A stretch of 7,751 nt of DNA. Source: Chromatiales bacterium. GTDB lineage: Bacteria > Pseudomonadota > Gammaproteobacteria > JACCYU01. Under the pieces are notes generated by a model that saw nothing but the letters and a program-made list of their open reading frames with translations, did not search any database and was not told the origin of the DNA. Positions 1 through 5,416 of the stretch are shown here, one piece after another (position 1 is the stretch's first letter; every line of letters starts with the position of its first letter). The DNA lies in the NCBI GenBank assembly GCA_031177845.1, contig JAPSGG010000059.1, forward strand, positions 1 to 7,751. Direction: 5' to 3'. Made by a program: the position numbers and the translations under genes.

Positions 1-74
1 TGAACCAGATACACGAAGTTTTCCATGGGCCCTAGTTCCAAGGCGTGGATCGAATAGGATCGGGCGTCGGACAT
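1..74 (-). CDS. Probable MBL-fold metallo-hydrolase, N-terminal fragment (runs off left edge)
   Basis: Reading the minus strand from the ATG at 74-72 gives 24 codons without a stop to the window edge. The peptide starts MSDARSYSIHALELGPMENF and continues VYLV. The LGPMENFVYL stretch resembles the first beta strands of glyoxalase II-like MBL-fold hydrolases, where a 'leu-gly-pro-(leu/met)-x-asn-phe-val-tyr' segment precedes the zinc-binding HxHxDH motif. That motif would lie outside the window, so the family call is inference from the N-terminus only. The start is supported by a good Shine-Dalgarno sequence, GAGGTGA (86-80 on the minus strand), with the GAGG core 8 nt from the ATG. It is downstream of, and in the same direction as, the proS/lipoprotein pair, but 191 bp separates them, so it may have its own promoter. 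Confidence 0.55.
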   Translation of the reverse strand, partial: MSDARSYSIHALELGPMENFVYLV

Positions 75-265
75 GACACTCACCTCGCGCGATTGCAAGT
101 CTTGGGCGTCGCGGCTCGCATAGTACCGGTACCCTCTTTCCTGGGACTTTCGTTTACTCGCTCGAGCGACACAATTCACTTCAGTTAAAAGGCACATTAC
201 TTACGTGGACAACACGTTCTCGCCGGATGTTCCGAAGCCTGAGCTCTGAGGCCCACTTTTTGCCC
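75..265. other. Spacer with two perfect palindromes and a small hairpin; no gene seen
   Basis: No convincing coding sequence is visible. The spacer contains two perfect palindromes: GTACCGGTAC at 123-132 and TCGCTCGAGCGA at 158-169. There is also a short stem-loop at 203-217 (ACGTG, loop GACAA, CACGT). The palindromes lie upstream of the minus-strand gene starting at 74, so they could be operator sites. The 203-217 hairpin lies 48 bp beyond the lipoprotein stop and could help end the proS transcript, but no U-tract directly follows the stem in either direction. I found no convincing -35/-10 pair. Confidence 0.3.
80..86 (-). promoter_or_regulatory. Ribosome binding site of the left-edge CDS
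   Basis: The minus strand reads GAGGTGA just upstream of the ATG at 74. It is a near-consensus Shine-Dalgarno sequence and is the main reason to believe that the short fragment at the left edge is a real gene start. Confidence 0.6.
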
Positions 266-589
266 CTACGGGCCCGGCACACACTTATAGATGTGGAAGG
301 TCTGCCGGCCCTGCTCGATCTCGGAAGCGGGCACCACTGTATCGCCTCCCATCACCGCGGCATTATTGCGCGCGAGCCGGGAGAGTTCCTCCGCCATCAC
401 GGTTTCCTGCCGCTTGAGTCCAAGGATGCTGTCCTTCACCGAGGCCGTGCTATTGCCGATCTTCTGACACTGTTGCACCTCGGCAGCGCTCAGTACCCGC
501 GCCTTTTCGCCTCCCGGCGTCAGGGGCACGAACTGGCAGCCATAAAGCGCGAGCGAAAACATCAGCGAGAGGGCGATCTTTAGCATCAT
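266..589 (-). CDS. Small DUF4156-type outer-membrane lipoprotein (hypothetical)
   Basis: 107-residue protein with a lipoprotein signal: a short positive N-region (MMLK), a hydrophobic stretch at about 4-15 and a lipobox LYGC ending at Cys18. Tyr at the -2 position of the lipobox is unusual. The mature part starts QFVPLTPGGEKARVLS and has two further cysteines, Cys41 and Cys103, which could form a disulfide in the periplasm. The 'L-T-P-x-G-x-x-V-x-V ... C-x-x-x-G' layout matches DUF4156 lipoproteins (YjeI-like, with a fold related to RcsF); this is recognition by eye, not a search. No function is known. The gene starts 16 bp after the proS stop, so it is probably cotranscribed and reached by reinitiation, since only a weak SD (GAAGAG) precedes it. 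Two adjacent ATG codons (589 and 586) are possible starts. The stop is TAG at 268-266. Confidence 0.8.
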   Translation of the reverse strand: MMLKIALSLMFSLALYGCQFVPLTPGGEKARVLSAAEVQQCQKIGNSTASVKDSILGLKRQETVMAEELSRLARNNAAVMGGDTVVPASEIEQGRQTFHIYKCVPGP

Positions 590-605
590 GTTGAGAGATT
601 GCTCT

Positions 606-2330
606 TCATCGGTTGAGGGGAGGCCCAGGGATGCAGCGGCAGAGGAACTCTATGATCTCCGCGAGCTTGACGTGGGTGGGCCCGGCATCGGTGCGACCTT
701 TGTATTCGATCTGGCCAGCATCCAGCGCGCGTTCGCTCAGCACCACGCGATGGGGTATGCCGATCAGTTCCTGATCGGCGAACATGACCCCCGGGCGCAG
801 ATTGCGATTGTCGAACAACACCTCGAAGCCCGCCGCCTGCAGTTCATCGTACAGTGAACGCGCGGCATTCGCCACGCGCTGCGATTTATGCATGTTGATC
901 GGTATCAACGCGATCTGAAAAGGCGCGATGGGCGCCGGCCAGATGATGCCGTGCTCGTCGTGGTTCTGCTCGATGGCGGCCGCCACCACGCGCGTCACGC
1001 CGATGCCGTAGCAGCCCATGATCATCGGCTGTTCGCGACCCTGCTCATCCAGCACGGCCGCGTTCATCGCGCGGCTGTATTTGTCGCCCAGTTGAAAGAT
1101 ATGGCCCACTTCGATGCCACGCGCGATCGAAAGCTTGCCTTTTCCATCCGGGCTGGGATCGCCCTCGACCACGTTGCGGATGTCGGCACGCTCCGGTTCC
1201 GGGAGGTCGCGGCCCCAGTTGACGCCCGTCAAATGCTTGCCCTCGATATTGGCGCCGCACACAAAGTCCGCAAGCTGAATAGCCGCGTGGTCCGCAATTA
1301 CTCTAGTCTTCAGACCCCGCGGTCCCAATGAGCCAGGCTTGCAACCGGCGACCTTGGCGATCTCGTCTTCGCTGGCGAAAGTTAACGGCCGGGCGATGCC
1401 CTCGATCTTCTCCGCCTTGACGGCATTGAGCACGTGATCGCCGCGTAGGGTAAGCGCGATGATTTCCCCACCCTCGCCCTTCACCAGCAGCGTTTTGAGG
1501 CATCGGTTTGCCGGGATATCGAGCAGGCGGCTCAGGTCCTCGATCGTGTGCGTATTAGGGGTATCGATGGTCTGCACATCGACAGTGGGGGAGGGCCGCT
1601 GTTGTTCGGGCGGACGCGCCTCGGCCAGCTCCAGATTGGCGGCGTAGTCGCTCTCGTCGGAAAAGGCGATGGCGTCCTCTCCGGAGGACGCCAGCACGTG
1701 GAACTCGTGCGAGCGGCTACCGCCGATGGCGCCGGTGTCGGCCAGCACCGCCCGAAACTTGAGTCCCAGGCGATTGAAGATGCGCGTATAGGCATCGAAC
1801 ATCGCGTCATAGGTGGCCTGTAGCGATGCGCGATCCAGATGAAACGAGTAGGCATCTTTCATCACGAATTCGCGCGCGCGCATGACGCCAAAACGCGGAC
1901 GGGTCTCGTCGCGGAATTTCGTTTGAATCTGGTAGTAGTTGACGGGCAGCTGCTTGTAGCTACGCAGCTCCGAACGCACCAGATCGGTGATCACCTCTTC
2001 ATGCGTGGGACCGAAGCAGAAGGCGCGCTCATGCCGATCCTTAAACCGCAGCAGTTCGGGTCCGTACTGCTCCCAGCGCCCCGATTCTTGCCACAGCTCG
2101 GCCGGCTGCACGGCCGGCATCAGCAGCTCCAGCGCGCCAGCGCGGTTCATCTCCTCGCGGATAATCGCTTCTACCTTGCGCAGTACCCGCAACCCCAACG
2201 GCATCCAAGTGTAGAGACCCGCGGACAGCTTGCGCGTCAGCCCCGCGCGGAGCATCAGCTGATGGCTGACGACCTCGGCATCGGCGGGGGTTTCCTTAAG
2301 GGTCGCGAGGTGAAATTCAGATGCGCGCAT
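606..2330 (-). CDS. proS: Prolyl-tRNA synthetase, bacterial type with editing domain
   Basis: Class II aminoacyl-tRNA synthetase that charges tRNA-Pro with proline in the cytoplasm. At 574 residues it is close to the usual length of the bacterial form (about 570). Visible landmarks are the GPTHEE loop (107-112), motif 2 around [17 protein letters not shown] (139-155), GGSRSHEF (203-210), and motif 3 around GCYGIGVTR (439-447). Between motifs 2 and 3 lies the inserted cis-editing (INS) domain, roughly 224-405, which hydrolyses mischarged Ala-tRNA-Pro; it keeps the CLKTL segment with Lys279, a residue known to matter for editing. The anticodon-binding domain occupies about 470-565. The tail is slightly longer than in E. 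coli and ends CIPGPPLNR. The start MRASEF matches the family's usual N-terminus, although no Shine-Dalgarno sequence is visible before it. A lipoprotein gene follows after 16 bp. Confidence 0.97.
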   Translation of the reverse strand: MRASEFHLATLKETPADAEVVSHQLMLRAGLTRKLSAGLYTWMPLGLRVLRKVEAIIREEMNRAGALELLMPAVQPAELWQESGRWEQYGPELLRFKDRHERAFCFGPTHEEVITDLVRSELRSYKQLPVNYYQIQTKFRDETRPRFGVMRAREFVMKDAYSFHLDRASLQATYDAMFDAYTRIFNRLGLKFRAVLADTGAIGGSRSHEFHVLASSGEDAIAFSDESDYAANLELAEARPPEQQRPSPTVDVQTIDTPNTHTIEDLSRLLDIPANRCLKTLLVKGEGGEIIALTLRGDHVLNAVKAEKIEGIARPLTFASEDEIAKVAGCKPGSLGPRGLKTRVIADHAAIQLADFVCGANIEGKHLTGVNWGRDLPEPERADIRNVVEGDPSPDGKGKLSIARGIEVGHIFQLGDKYSRAMNAAVLDEQGREQPMIMGCYGIGVTRVVAAAIEQNHDEHGIIWPAPIAPFQIALIPINMHKSQRVANAARSLYDELQAAGFEVLFDNRNLRPGVMFADQELIGIPHRVVLSERALDAGQIEYKGRTDAGPTHVKLAEIIEFLCRCIPGPPLNR

Positions 2331-2415
2331 GATTTTAGAGAATCGTGGAATCGTAGGTCGCGACTACCCTTACAACAGCGCGTCGCCGGGACCATGGGCG
2401 ACCTATGCATGTGCA

Positions 2416-2439
2416 GGCGATAGCGTAACCGCTACCGCC
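2416..2439 (-). other. Strong RNA hairpin in the proS leader region
   Basis: On the minus strand the arms GGCGGTAGCG and CGCTATCGCC flank a GTTA loop. As RNA this gives a 10-bp stem with one G-U pair and a 4-nt loop. On the plus strand the same position is an A-C mismatch, so the structure is better as proS-sense RNA. There is no following U-tract, so it is not a canonical intrinsic terminator. It could be a 5'-leader structure of proS or part of a 3' end for the DUF4124 transcript. Confidence 0.4.
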
Positions 2440-2443
2440 ATCG

Positions 2444-2456
2444 CAGGCAAAGCCTG
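2444..2456. other. Short hairpin adjacent to the proS-leader hairpin
   Basis: CAGGC and GCCTG arms flank a 3-nt loop, only 4 bp from the stronger hairpin at 2416-2439. On the minus strand the upstream CAGGC could alternatively pair with a second GCCTG copy just past the larger hairpin (about 2417-2413), so the two stems may compete. Confidence 0.3.
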
Positions 2457-2568
2457 GAAGGCACTTGAAAAGCAGGATCGGAGAAAATCCCCCGCTCGGC
2501 TCCAAATGCAGCCTCGCTGCCCCTCCCTCAAGCGGGCGGCAGTATTCGTCGCGAGCAGGTTTTATTCA

Positions 2569-2588
2569 GCCCCCTTTTTCAAAGGGGC
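2569..2588. repeat. CCCC/GGGG hairpin with GAAA tetraloop; possible degenerate interspersed repeat or terminator remnant
   Basis: On the minus strand GCCCCTTT, loop GAAA, AAGGGGGC forms an 8-bp stem (one G-U) capped by a GNRA-type tetraloop. It begins 51 bp after the DUF4124 stop. The following bases (TGAATAAAA) are A-rich, not U-rich, so it is not a standard terminator. From general knowledge, many proteobacterial genomes carry dispersed copies of a 'CCCCCTTTTTCAAAGGGGG' element in intergenic DNA, and this looks like one. Whether it is repeated in this genome cannot be seen from one window. Confidence 0.4.
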
Positions 2589-2639
2589 GGCGAGAGCTGC
2601 GCACTGCGCATGTCGAGCGGGAAAATTATGCCGGACTGA

Positions 2640-3101
2640 CTATTCGCTGCTGGCGACTTCCTTACAGAATTCTTCGATGTGACCCTGGGCCTCGACGATC
2701 TTGGCCTGACGTTCTTCCTCGGTCAGCGCGCGATAGTGATCCCCCTCCTTGAGGGAAACCCAGCCGTAACTCTGCAGTGTGGCGAGATTGACGCGCGCCC
2801 GTTGGCAGTTTTCCGCCCGGATCTTTTCAGCCGCTTGCTGCTCGGCCTGCTGGGCCTTAAACCTTTTGCGGGCCTCGCGGCGCTCCTCGAATCCTTTCAG
2901 CCGCTTCTGCAGCGCCTCATCCAACTTGCCGGCGCCTAGCGGTGGCGCGGTTGGCTTGAACTCGGTGGCCTCCACGCCCGGAGGCGGGTTCTGCGAATAC
3001 TGTACCCTGCCTTTTTCATCGGTCCATTTGTAGATGGCGGCCTCAACGCTTGCCATCGTCAACAGCACGGCCACGGCGCCGGGTGCGACTTGCCTGATCA
3101 T
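2640..3101 (-). CDS. Secreted DUF4124 domain protein (hypothetical)
   Basis: 153-residue protein with a Sec signal peptide: MIRQ, a hydrophobic core at about 5-18, and a likely signal peptidase I site V-E-A before Ala22. The DUF4124 domain follows at once (IYKWTDEKGRVQYSQNPPPG, about 23-42), a short module whose role is unknown. Residues about 60-98 are rich in Glu, Lys, Arg, Gln and Ala and probably form a helix or coiled coil. The C-terminal part has Cys99 in an 'E-N-C-x-x-A-x-x-N-L-x-x-L' motif, common in this family, and Cys146; the two may pair in the periplasm. The start is supported by AGGGAG (3114-3109) 7 nt upstream. It lies downstream of the aldolase gene on the same strand, with a 170-bp spacer that could contain its promoter. 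Confidence 0.85.
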   Translation of the reverse strand: MIRQVAPGAVAVLLTMASVEAAIYKWTDEKGRVQYSQNPPPGVEATEFKPTAPPLGAGKLDEALQKRLKGFEERREARKRFKAQQAEQQAAEKIRAENCQRARVNLATLQSYGWVSLKEGDHYRALTEEERQAKIVEAQGHIEEFCKEVASSE

Positions 3102-3108
3102 GGCGGTT

Positions 3109-3114
3109 CTCCCT
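3109..3114 (-). promoter_or_regulatory. Ribosome binding site of the DUF4124 gene
   Basis: AGGGAG on the minus strand, 7 nt before the ATG at 3101. This fixes the start at the residue that gives a complete signal peptide. Confidence 0.6.
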
Positions 3115-3142
3115 GACGTGCCTATGGCGGGAAGCTGCTACT

Positions 3143-3196
3143 TCCAGCATAGCTTATTGAAGACGCTGGAACAGCCCGCTTCATCTTGTGTCCAGC
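3143..3196 (-). other. Three alternating complementary hexamers in the DUF4124 leader
   Basis: TCCAGC occurs at 3143-3148 and again at 3191-3196 (plus-strand sense), with its reverse complement GCTGGA between them at 3165-3170. The middle copy can pair with either outer copy but not both (loops of 16 and 20 nt). This lies between the aldolase stop and the DUF4124 start. It could be a switching leader, or chance in GC-rich DNA; 6-bp arms are short. Confidence 0.2.
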
Positions 3197-3222
3197 AGCG
3201 CCTGTCGGCAGGGCGAGGCGGC

Positions 3223-3259
3223 GGATAGGGACACGAGTACACCTGCCCGTGCCCCATCC
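3223..3259 (-). terminator. Stem-loop just after the aldolase gene; possible transcript end
   Basis: On the minus strand GGAT plus GGGGCACG pairs with CGTGTCCC plus ATCC, with one bulged base and a 12-nt loop, giving about 12 bp including one G-U pair. It starts 12 bp after the aldolase stop codon. The wobble pair would be an A-C mismatch on the plus strand, so the structure favours aldolase-sense RNA. No U-tract follows, so it may act as a 3' stabilising hairpin or a Rho-assisted end. Confidence 0.4.
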
Positions 3260-3271
3260 GTTTGGCCGGCG

Positions 3272-4318
3272 CTAAGCGGCCTGCTGTTCCATTTCCTTGT
3301 TGTATTGGCCCAAGGCAGCCAGTCCATTGAACTTGGCGCGCTGGTAGACCAGCTTTTGCGCCTGCTTCACGTTGTTGGGATCGCCCTTCCAGTGCTTAAG
3401 CGCCGGCTCCTGGATCGCGCGAGCGTAAGAGAACGTCAGCGGCCAAGGCAGCTTGCCGCGATACTTGCGGTTCATGGCGTTCAGATGGGCAGTAGACTCT
3501 TCGGGGCTCTGTCCCCCGGACAGGAACACCACGCCGGCGAGCGCCGCAGGCACGGTGCCCAAGAGGGTCTGCACCGTGCGCTCGGCGACCTCTTCGACGC
3601 CCGCCCGCTGCGGGCACTCCTTTCCCGAGATCACCATGCTGGTCTTTAGAATCGTGCCGGGAAGCCAGACGTGGTGCCGGTAAAGCTGGGCGAACAATTC
3701 GTGGTGAATCTCCTTGGTGACGGCCTCGCAGGTGTCGATGTCGTGGTCGCCGTCGATGAGCACCTCAGGCTCGACGATGGGCACCAAGCCCCCCTCCTGG
3801 CACAAGGCCGCGTAACGTGCCATGCTGTGGGCATTGGCTTCATAGCACTGGCGGGTCGGAATGCCGTCGCCGATGGTGATCACGGCCCGCCACTTCGCGA
3901 AGCGCGCGCCCATGCTGCGGTACTCCTCGATGCGCTCGCGCAGGCCATCGAGTCCTTCGGTGACCTTTTCGCTGGGCGACCCGGCAAGCGGATGCGCGCC
4001 CATGTCGACCTTGATGCCGGGGATCTGACCCTTGTCTTGAATCACCTTGACGAAGGGTTTGCCGTCGTCGGTCTTCTGGCGAATGGTCTCATCGAACAGG
4101 ATTGGGCCGCTCACGTATTCCTCGATGCCGGGCGTGGTCAGCAACAGCTGGCGATACTGGCGCCGCGTCTCCTCGGTGGACTTCACGCCAATGCTCTTGA
4201 AGCGCTTTTCGCAGGAGCCCAGGCTCTCGTCGATCGCGAGTATCCCCTTGCCGTCCGCGACCATCGCGCGGGCGGTGCGCCGCAATTCGTCGGCATGCTT
4301 TGGAACGTCAATTGTCAT
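3272..4318 (-). CDS. fba: Fructose-bisphosphate aldolase, class I
   Basis: Catalyses reversible cleavage of fructose 1,6-bisphosphate to dihydroxyacetone phosphate and glyceraldehyde 3-phosphate through a Schiff base; no metal is needed. The 348-residue length fits the eukaryote-like class I family. Key residues are visible by alignment to the known animal enzyme: Asp29 in AIDES, Lys103 in GIKVD, Lys142 in AKWRAV, Glu183 in VEPEVL, the Schiff-base Lys225 in PGTILKTSMV, GGQSPEEST (268-276), and Arg300 in SYARAIQ. The C-terminus ends EQQAA and lacks the terminal Tyr of the animal enzymes. The start ATG overlaps the stop of a 43-codon ORF (ATGA), and AAGAGGA (4332-4326), inside that ORF, is its SD at 7 nt. 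It is transcribed divergently from a LysR regulator gene, which may control it. It could serve glycolysis, gluconeogenesis or the Calvin cycle; the window does not say which. Confidence 0.96.
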   Translation of the reverse strand: MTIDVPKHADELRRTARAMVADGKGILAIDESLGSCEKRFKSIGVKSTEETRRQYRQLLLTTPGIEEYVSGPILFDETIRQKTDDGKPFVKVIQDKGQIPGIKVDMGAHPLAGSPSEKVTEGLDGLRERIEEYRSMGARFAKWRAVITIGDGIPTRQCYEANAHSMARYAALCQEGGLVPIVEPEVLIDGDHDIDTCEAVTKEIHHELFAQLYRHHVWLPGTILKTSMVISGKECPQRAGVEEVAERTVQTLLGTVPAALAGVVFLSGGQSPEESTAHLNAMNRKYRGKLPWPLTFSYARAIQEPALKHWKGDPNNVKQAQKLVYQRAKFNGLAALGQYNKEMEQQAA

Positions 4319-4446
4319 AGTTGAATCCTCTTGAGGTAGTCGTGCGCGAAGTTTAGCAGCATGAACCTTGCTTGTTCACTAACGCCGAAGAATGGGTCGC
4401 CGGCGAGTGCAGGAGGCAAGACACTGGCCTTGTATGTGACGCGCAT
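4315..4446 (-). CDS. Uncharacterised 43-residue small protein, translationally coupled to aldolase
   Basis: A short ORF runs from ATG at 4446-4444 to TGA at 4317-4315. Its stop overlaps the aldolase start as ATGA, the classic arrangement for translational coupling. It has its own SD, AAAGGA (4461-4456), 9 nt from the ATG. The peptide begins MRVTYKASVLPPALAGDPFF and ends DYLKRIQL; it has a mixed, protein-like composition (Phe, Tyr, Leu, charged residues) with no signal peptide or obvious transmembrane segment, and its last third could be an amphipathic helix. The frame stays open upstream into the antisense of the LysR gene, but the SD-backed ATG is the sensible start. I do not recognise a family. 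It may be a small protein made with the aldolase, or a leader ORF whose translation gates aldolase synthesis. A chance ORF is possible. Confidence 0.5.
   Translation of the reverse strand: MRVTYKASVLPPALAGDPFFGVSEQARFMLLNFAHDYLKRIQL
4326..4332 (-). promoter_or_regulatory. Ribosome binding site of the aldolase gene, inside the small ORF
   Basis: AAGAGGA on the minus strand, 7 nt before the aldolase ATG. It overlaps the last codons of the 43-codon ORF, so ribosomes translating that ORF would pass over it before reinitiating. Confidence 0.6.
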
Positions 4447-4455
4447 CGATATGAT

Positions 4456-4461
4456 TCCTTT
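4456..4461 (-). promoter_or_regulatory. Ribosome binding site of the 43-codon ORF
   Basis: AAAGGA on the minus strand, 9 nt before the ATG at 4446. It is the main sequence evidence that the small ORF is translated. Confidence 0.45.
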
Positions 4462-4462
4462 A

Positions 4463-4488
4463 TTGAGTTCATTGGAATTACTTAGAAT
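4463..4488 (+). promoter_or_regulatory. Putative promoter of the LysR gene (possibly leaderless start)
   Basis: TAGAAT (4483-4488) matches the -10 consensus at five of six bases. The best -35 candidate, TTGAGT (4463-4468), is only 14 bp upstream, which is short. A -10 here puts the start of transcription at about 4495, the A of the LysR ATG. No SD occurs at usable distance, so a leaderless mRNA fits both observations. Confidence 0.3.
4468..4487. promoter_or_regulatory. Candidate LysR operator (20-bp imperfect dyad) in the divergent promoter region
   Basis: An imperfect inverted repeat centred on AATT (4476-4479) has outer arms TTC (4468-4470) and GAA (4485-4487) and an inner matched G4474/C4481 pair. 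LysR-type regulators usually bind AT-rich dyads of the T-N11-A type in the spacer between their own gene and a divergent target, and this is the AT-rich stretch of an otherwise GC-rich spacer. It overlaps the putative -10 of lysR, which would suit autorepression. The functional call is inference. Confidence 0.3.
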
Positions 4489-4494
4489 AGTCAC

Positions 4495-5382
4495 ATGGCC
4501 GATCGCCGCTTGCGCGTCTTTTACACCGTAGCTCGCCTGCTGAGTTTCACCAGGGCGGCGGAGGCGCTGCACATGACTCAGCCGGCAGTGACCTTTCAGA
4601 TCCGCCAGCTCGAGGACTATTTCGATACCCGCCTGTTTGATCGGGCGCACAACCGAGTCAGGCTGACGGCGGCCGGGCGCAAGGTCTATCAGTACGCCGA
4701 GCGCATCTTAGAGCTCTATGCAGAGATGGAGCAGGCGCTCAAGGCGCCGGCCCCGGCGGTCAACGGCACGCTAACGCTGGGGGCCAGCGCTCCGATCATC
4801 GAGTGTCTATTGCGCAACCTACTGCGCGACTTCAAGCGCGAGTACCCAGGACTTGATCTGCGGCTCAAGCTCGCAGACGACCGTGAGATCTTGCCCATGG
4901 TCGAGAGCGGTGAAATCGATGTGGGCGCGGTGGAAAGCAATACCAACGCCGAGAATCTACAGCTCGAGCCAGGGCTTGCCGATCACATGGTGGTTATCGC
5001 TCCGCCCAGACATCCGCTGGCCGGTCACGATTGCGTCAACCCAGAGGCGCTGGCGCGATATCCCTTCGTCTGCCGGGACCAAAACTGTCGCACCGGCGAG
5101 CTGATCATGAAATACATGGCCGCGACGGGTCTGAGCCGCGATGCGCTCAATATATCTCTGGAACTAGGCAGCTTCGATGCGATCAAGGACGCGGTGGAGG
5201 CGGGCATGGGCATCGCGATCGTGCCGCGCTCCAGCATCGGCAAGGAGCTTGAGCTTGGCACGCTGGCTGCCGTTCGCCTCGATCCGCCGCTGGAGCGCTC
5301 ATTTTTCTTCGTCAGCCGGCCTGGCGACTCGCACGCGGCGGAGGCCTTGCTGAAATTCTGGCGGAATTATGGACGCGAATAA
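4495..5382 (+). CDS. LysR-family transcriptional regulator, divergent from aldolase
   Basis: 295-residue regulator of standard LysR length. The N-terminal winged helix-turn-helix (about 5-64) has the family pattern SFTRAAEALHMTQPAVTFQI (17-36) followed by RQLEDYFDTRLFDR. A linker helix (about 65-88) precedes the LysR substrate-binding, type 2 periplasmic-like domain, which starts at GTLTLGAS (91-98) and runs to about 293; it includes GEIDVGAVE (139-147) and AGMGIAIVP (236-244). In LysR proteins this domain binds a small-molecule co-inducer; I cannot tell which. The style resembles regulators found in sulfur-oxidising gammaproteobacteria and is distantly like CbbR/CysB, but I do not assign a name. 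The start is the only ATG before an in-frame stop (TAG 4483-4485). The divergent 43-codon ORF and aldolase gene are the natural targets. Confidence 0.93.
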   Translation: MADRRLRVFYTVARLLSFTRAAEALHMTQPAVTFQIRQLEDYFDTRLFDRAHNRVRLTAAGRKVYQYAERILELYAEMEQALKAPAPAVNGTLTLGASAPIIECLLRNLLRDFKREYPGLDLRLKLADDREILPMVESGEIDVGAVESNTNAENLQLEPGLADHMVVIAPPRHPLAGHDCVNPEALARYPFVCRDQNCRTGELIMKYMAATGLSRDALNISLELGSFDAIKDAVEAGMGIAIVPRSSIGKELELGTLAAVRLDPPLERSFFFVSRPGDSHAAEALLKFWRNYGRE

Positions 5383-5400
5383 GGCCTAGTGGTCAGTAGA

Positions 5401-5416
5401 CACTGGAGATCCAGTG
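5401..5416. terminator. Inverted repeat after the LysR gene; weak terminator candidate
   Basis: CACTGG, loop AGAT, CCAGTG gives a 6-bp stem (CACTGGA/TCCAGTG are also complementary with a 2-nt loop), 18 bp after the LysR stop. The downstream plus-strand sequence GACTTTAAC has only a short T-run, so termination strength is doubtful. Confidence 0.35.

Larger units (their letters stand above)
2331..2639. other. 309-bp spacer upstream of proS; hairpin-rich, no gene seen
   Basis: This region separates the DUF4124 gene from proS, both on the minus strand. Open frames across it on the plus strand have poor, unstructured translations and overlap flanking genes, so I do not call them. It contains a CCCC/GGGG hairpin with a GAAA tetraloop (2569-2588), two adjacent hairpins (2444-2456 and 2416-2439), and an interrupted palindrome around TCGCGA (2353-2367). 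The proS promoter should be here, but no good -35/-10 pair is evident. A TAAAAT hexamer (2337-2332, minus) lies 1 nt before the proS ATG, which is too close to serve the annotated start as a -10. Confidence 0.5.

Noticed and set aside
1839..2423. 194-codon open frame on the plus strand opposite proS
   Set aside because: It lies antisense to conserved ProRS catalytic-domain codons, its translation has no recognisable domain and it lacks a convincing start. It is a shadow of GC-rich coding sequence.
2331..2639. T-box or other riboswitch in the proS leader
   Set aside because: No T-box core or specifier loop is visible, and T-boxes are mainly found in Gram-positive bacteria. The hairpins do not match a riboswitch class I know.
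2329..2682. Plus-strand open frames filling the proS-DUF4124 spacer
   Set aside because: Two overlapping frames run through the spacer, neither with a good SD or protein-like composition, and both run into the antisense of the DUF4124 gene.
3671..4324. 217-codon open frame on the plus strand opposite the aldolase gene
   Set aside because: It is fully antisense to catalytic residues of a clear class I aldolase. Long antisense frames are expected in high-GC genes, and no motif or RBS supports it.
4447..4650. Upstream extension of the 43-codon ORF to an ATG at 4650
   Set aside because: The extension is antisense to the LysR DNA-binding domain, and the ATG at 4446 alone has a properly spaced SD.
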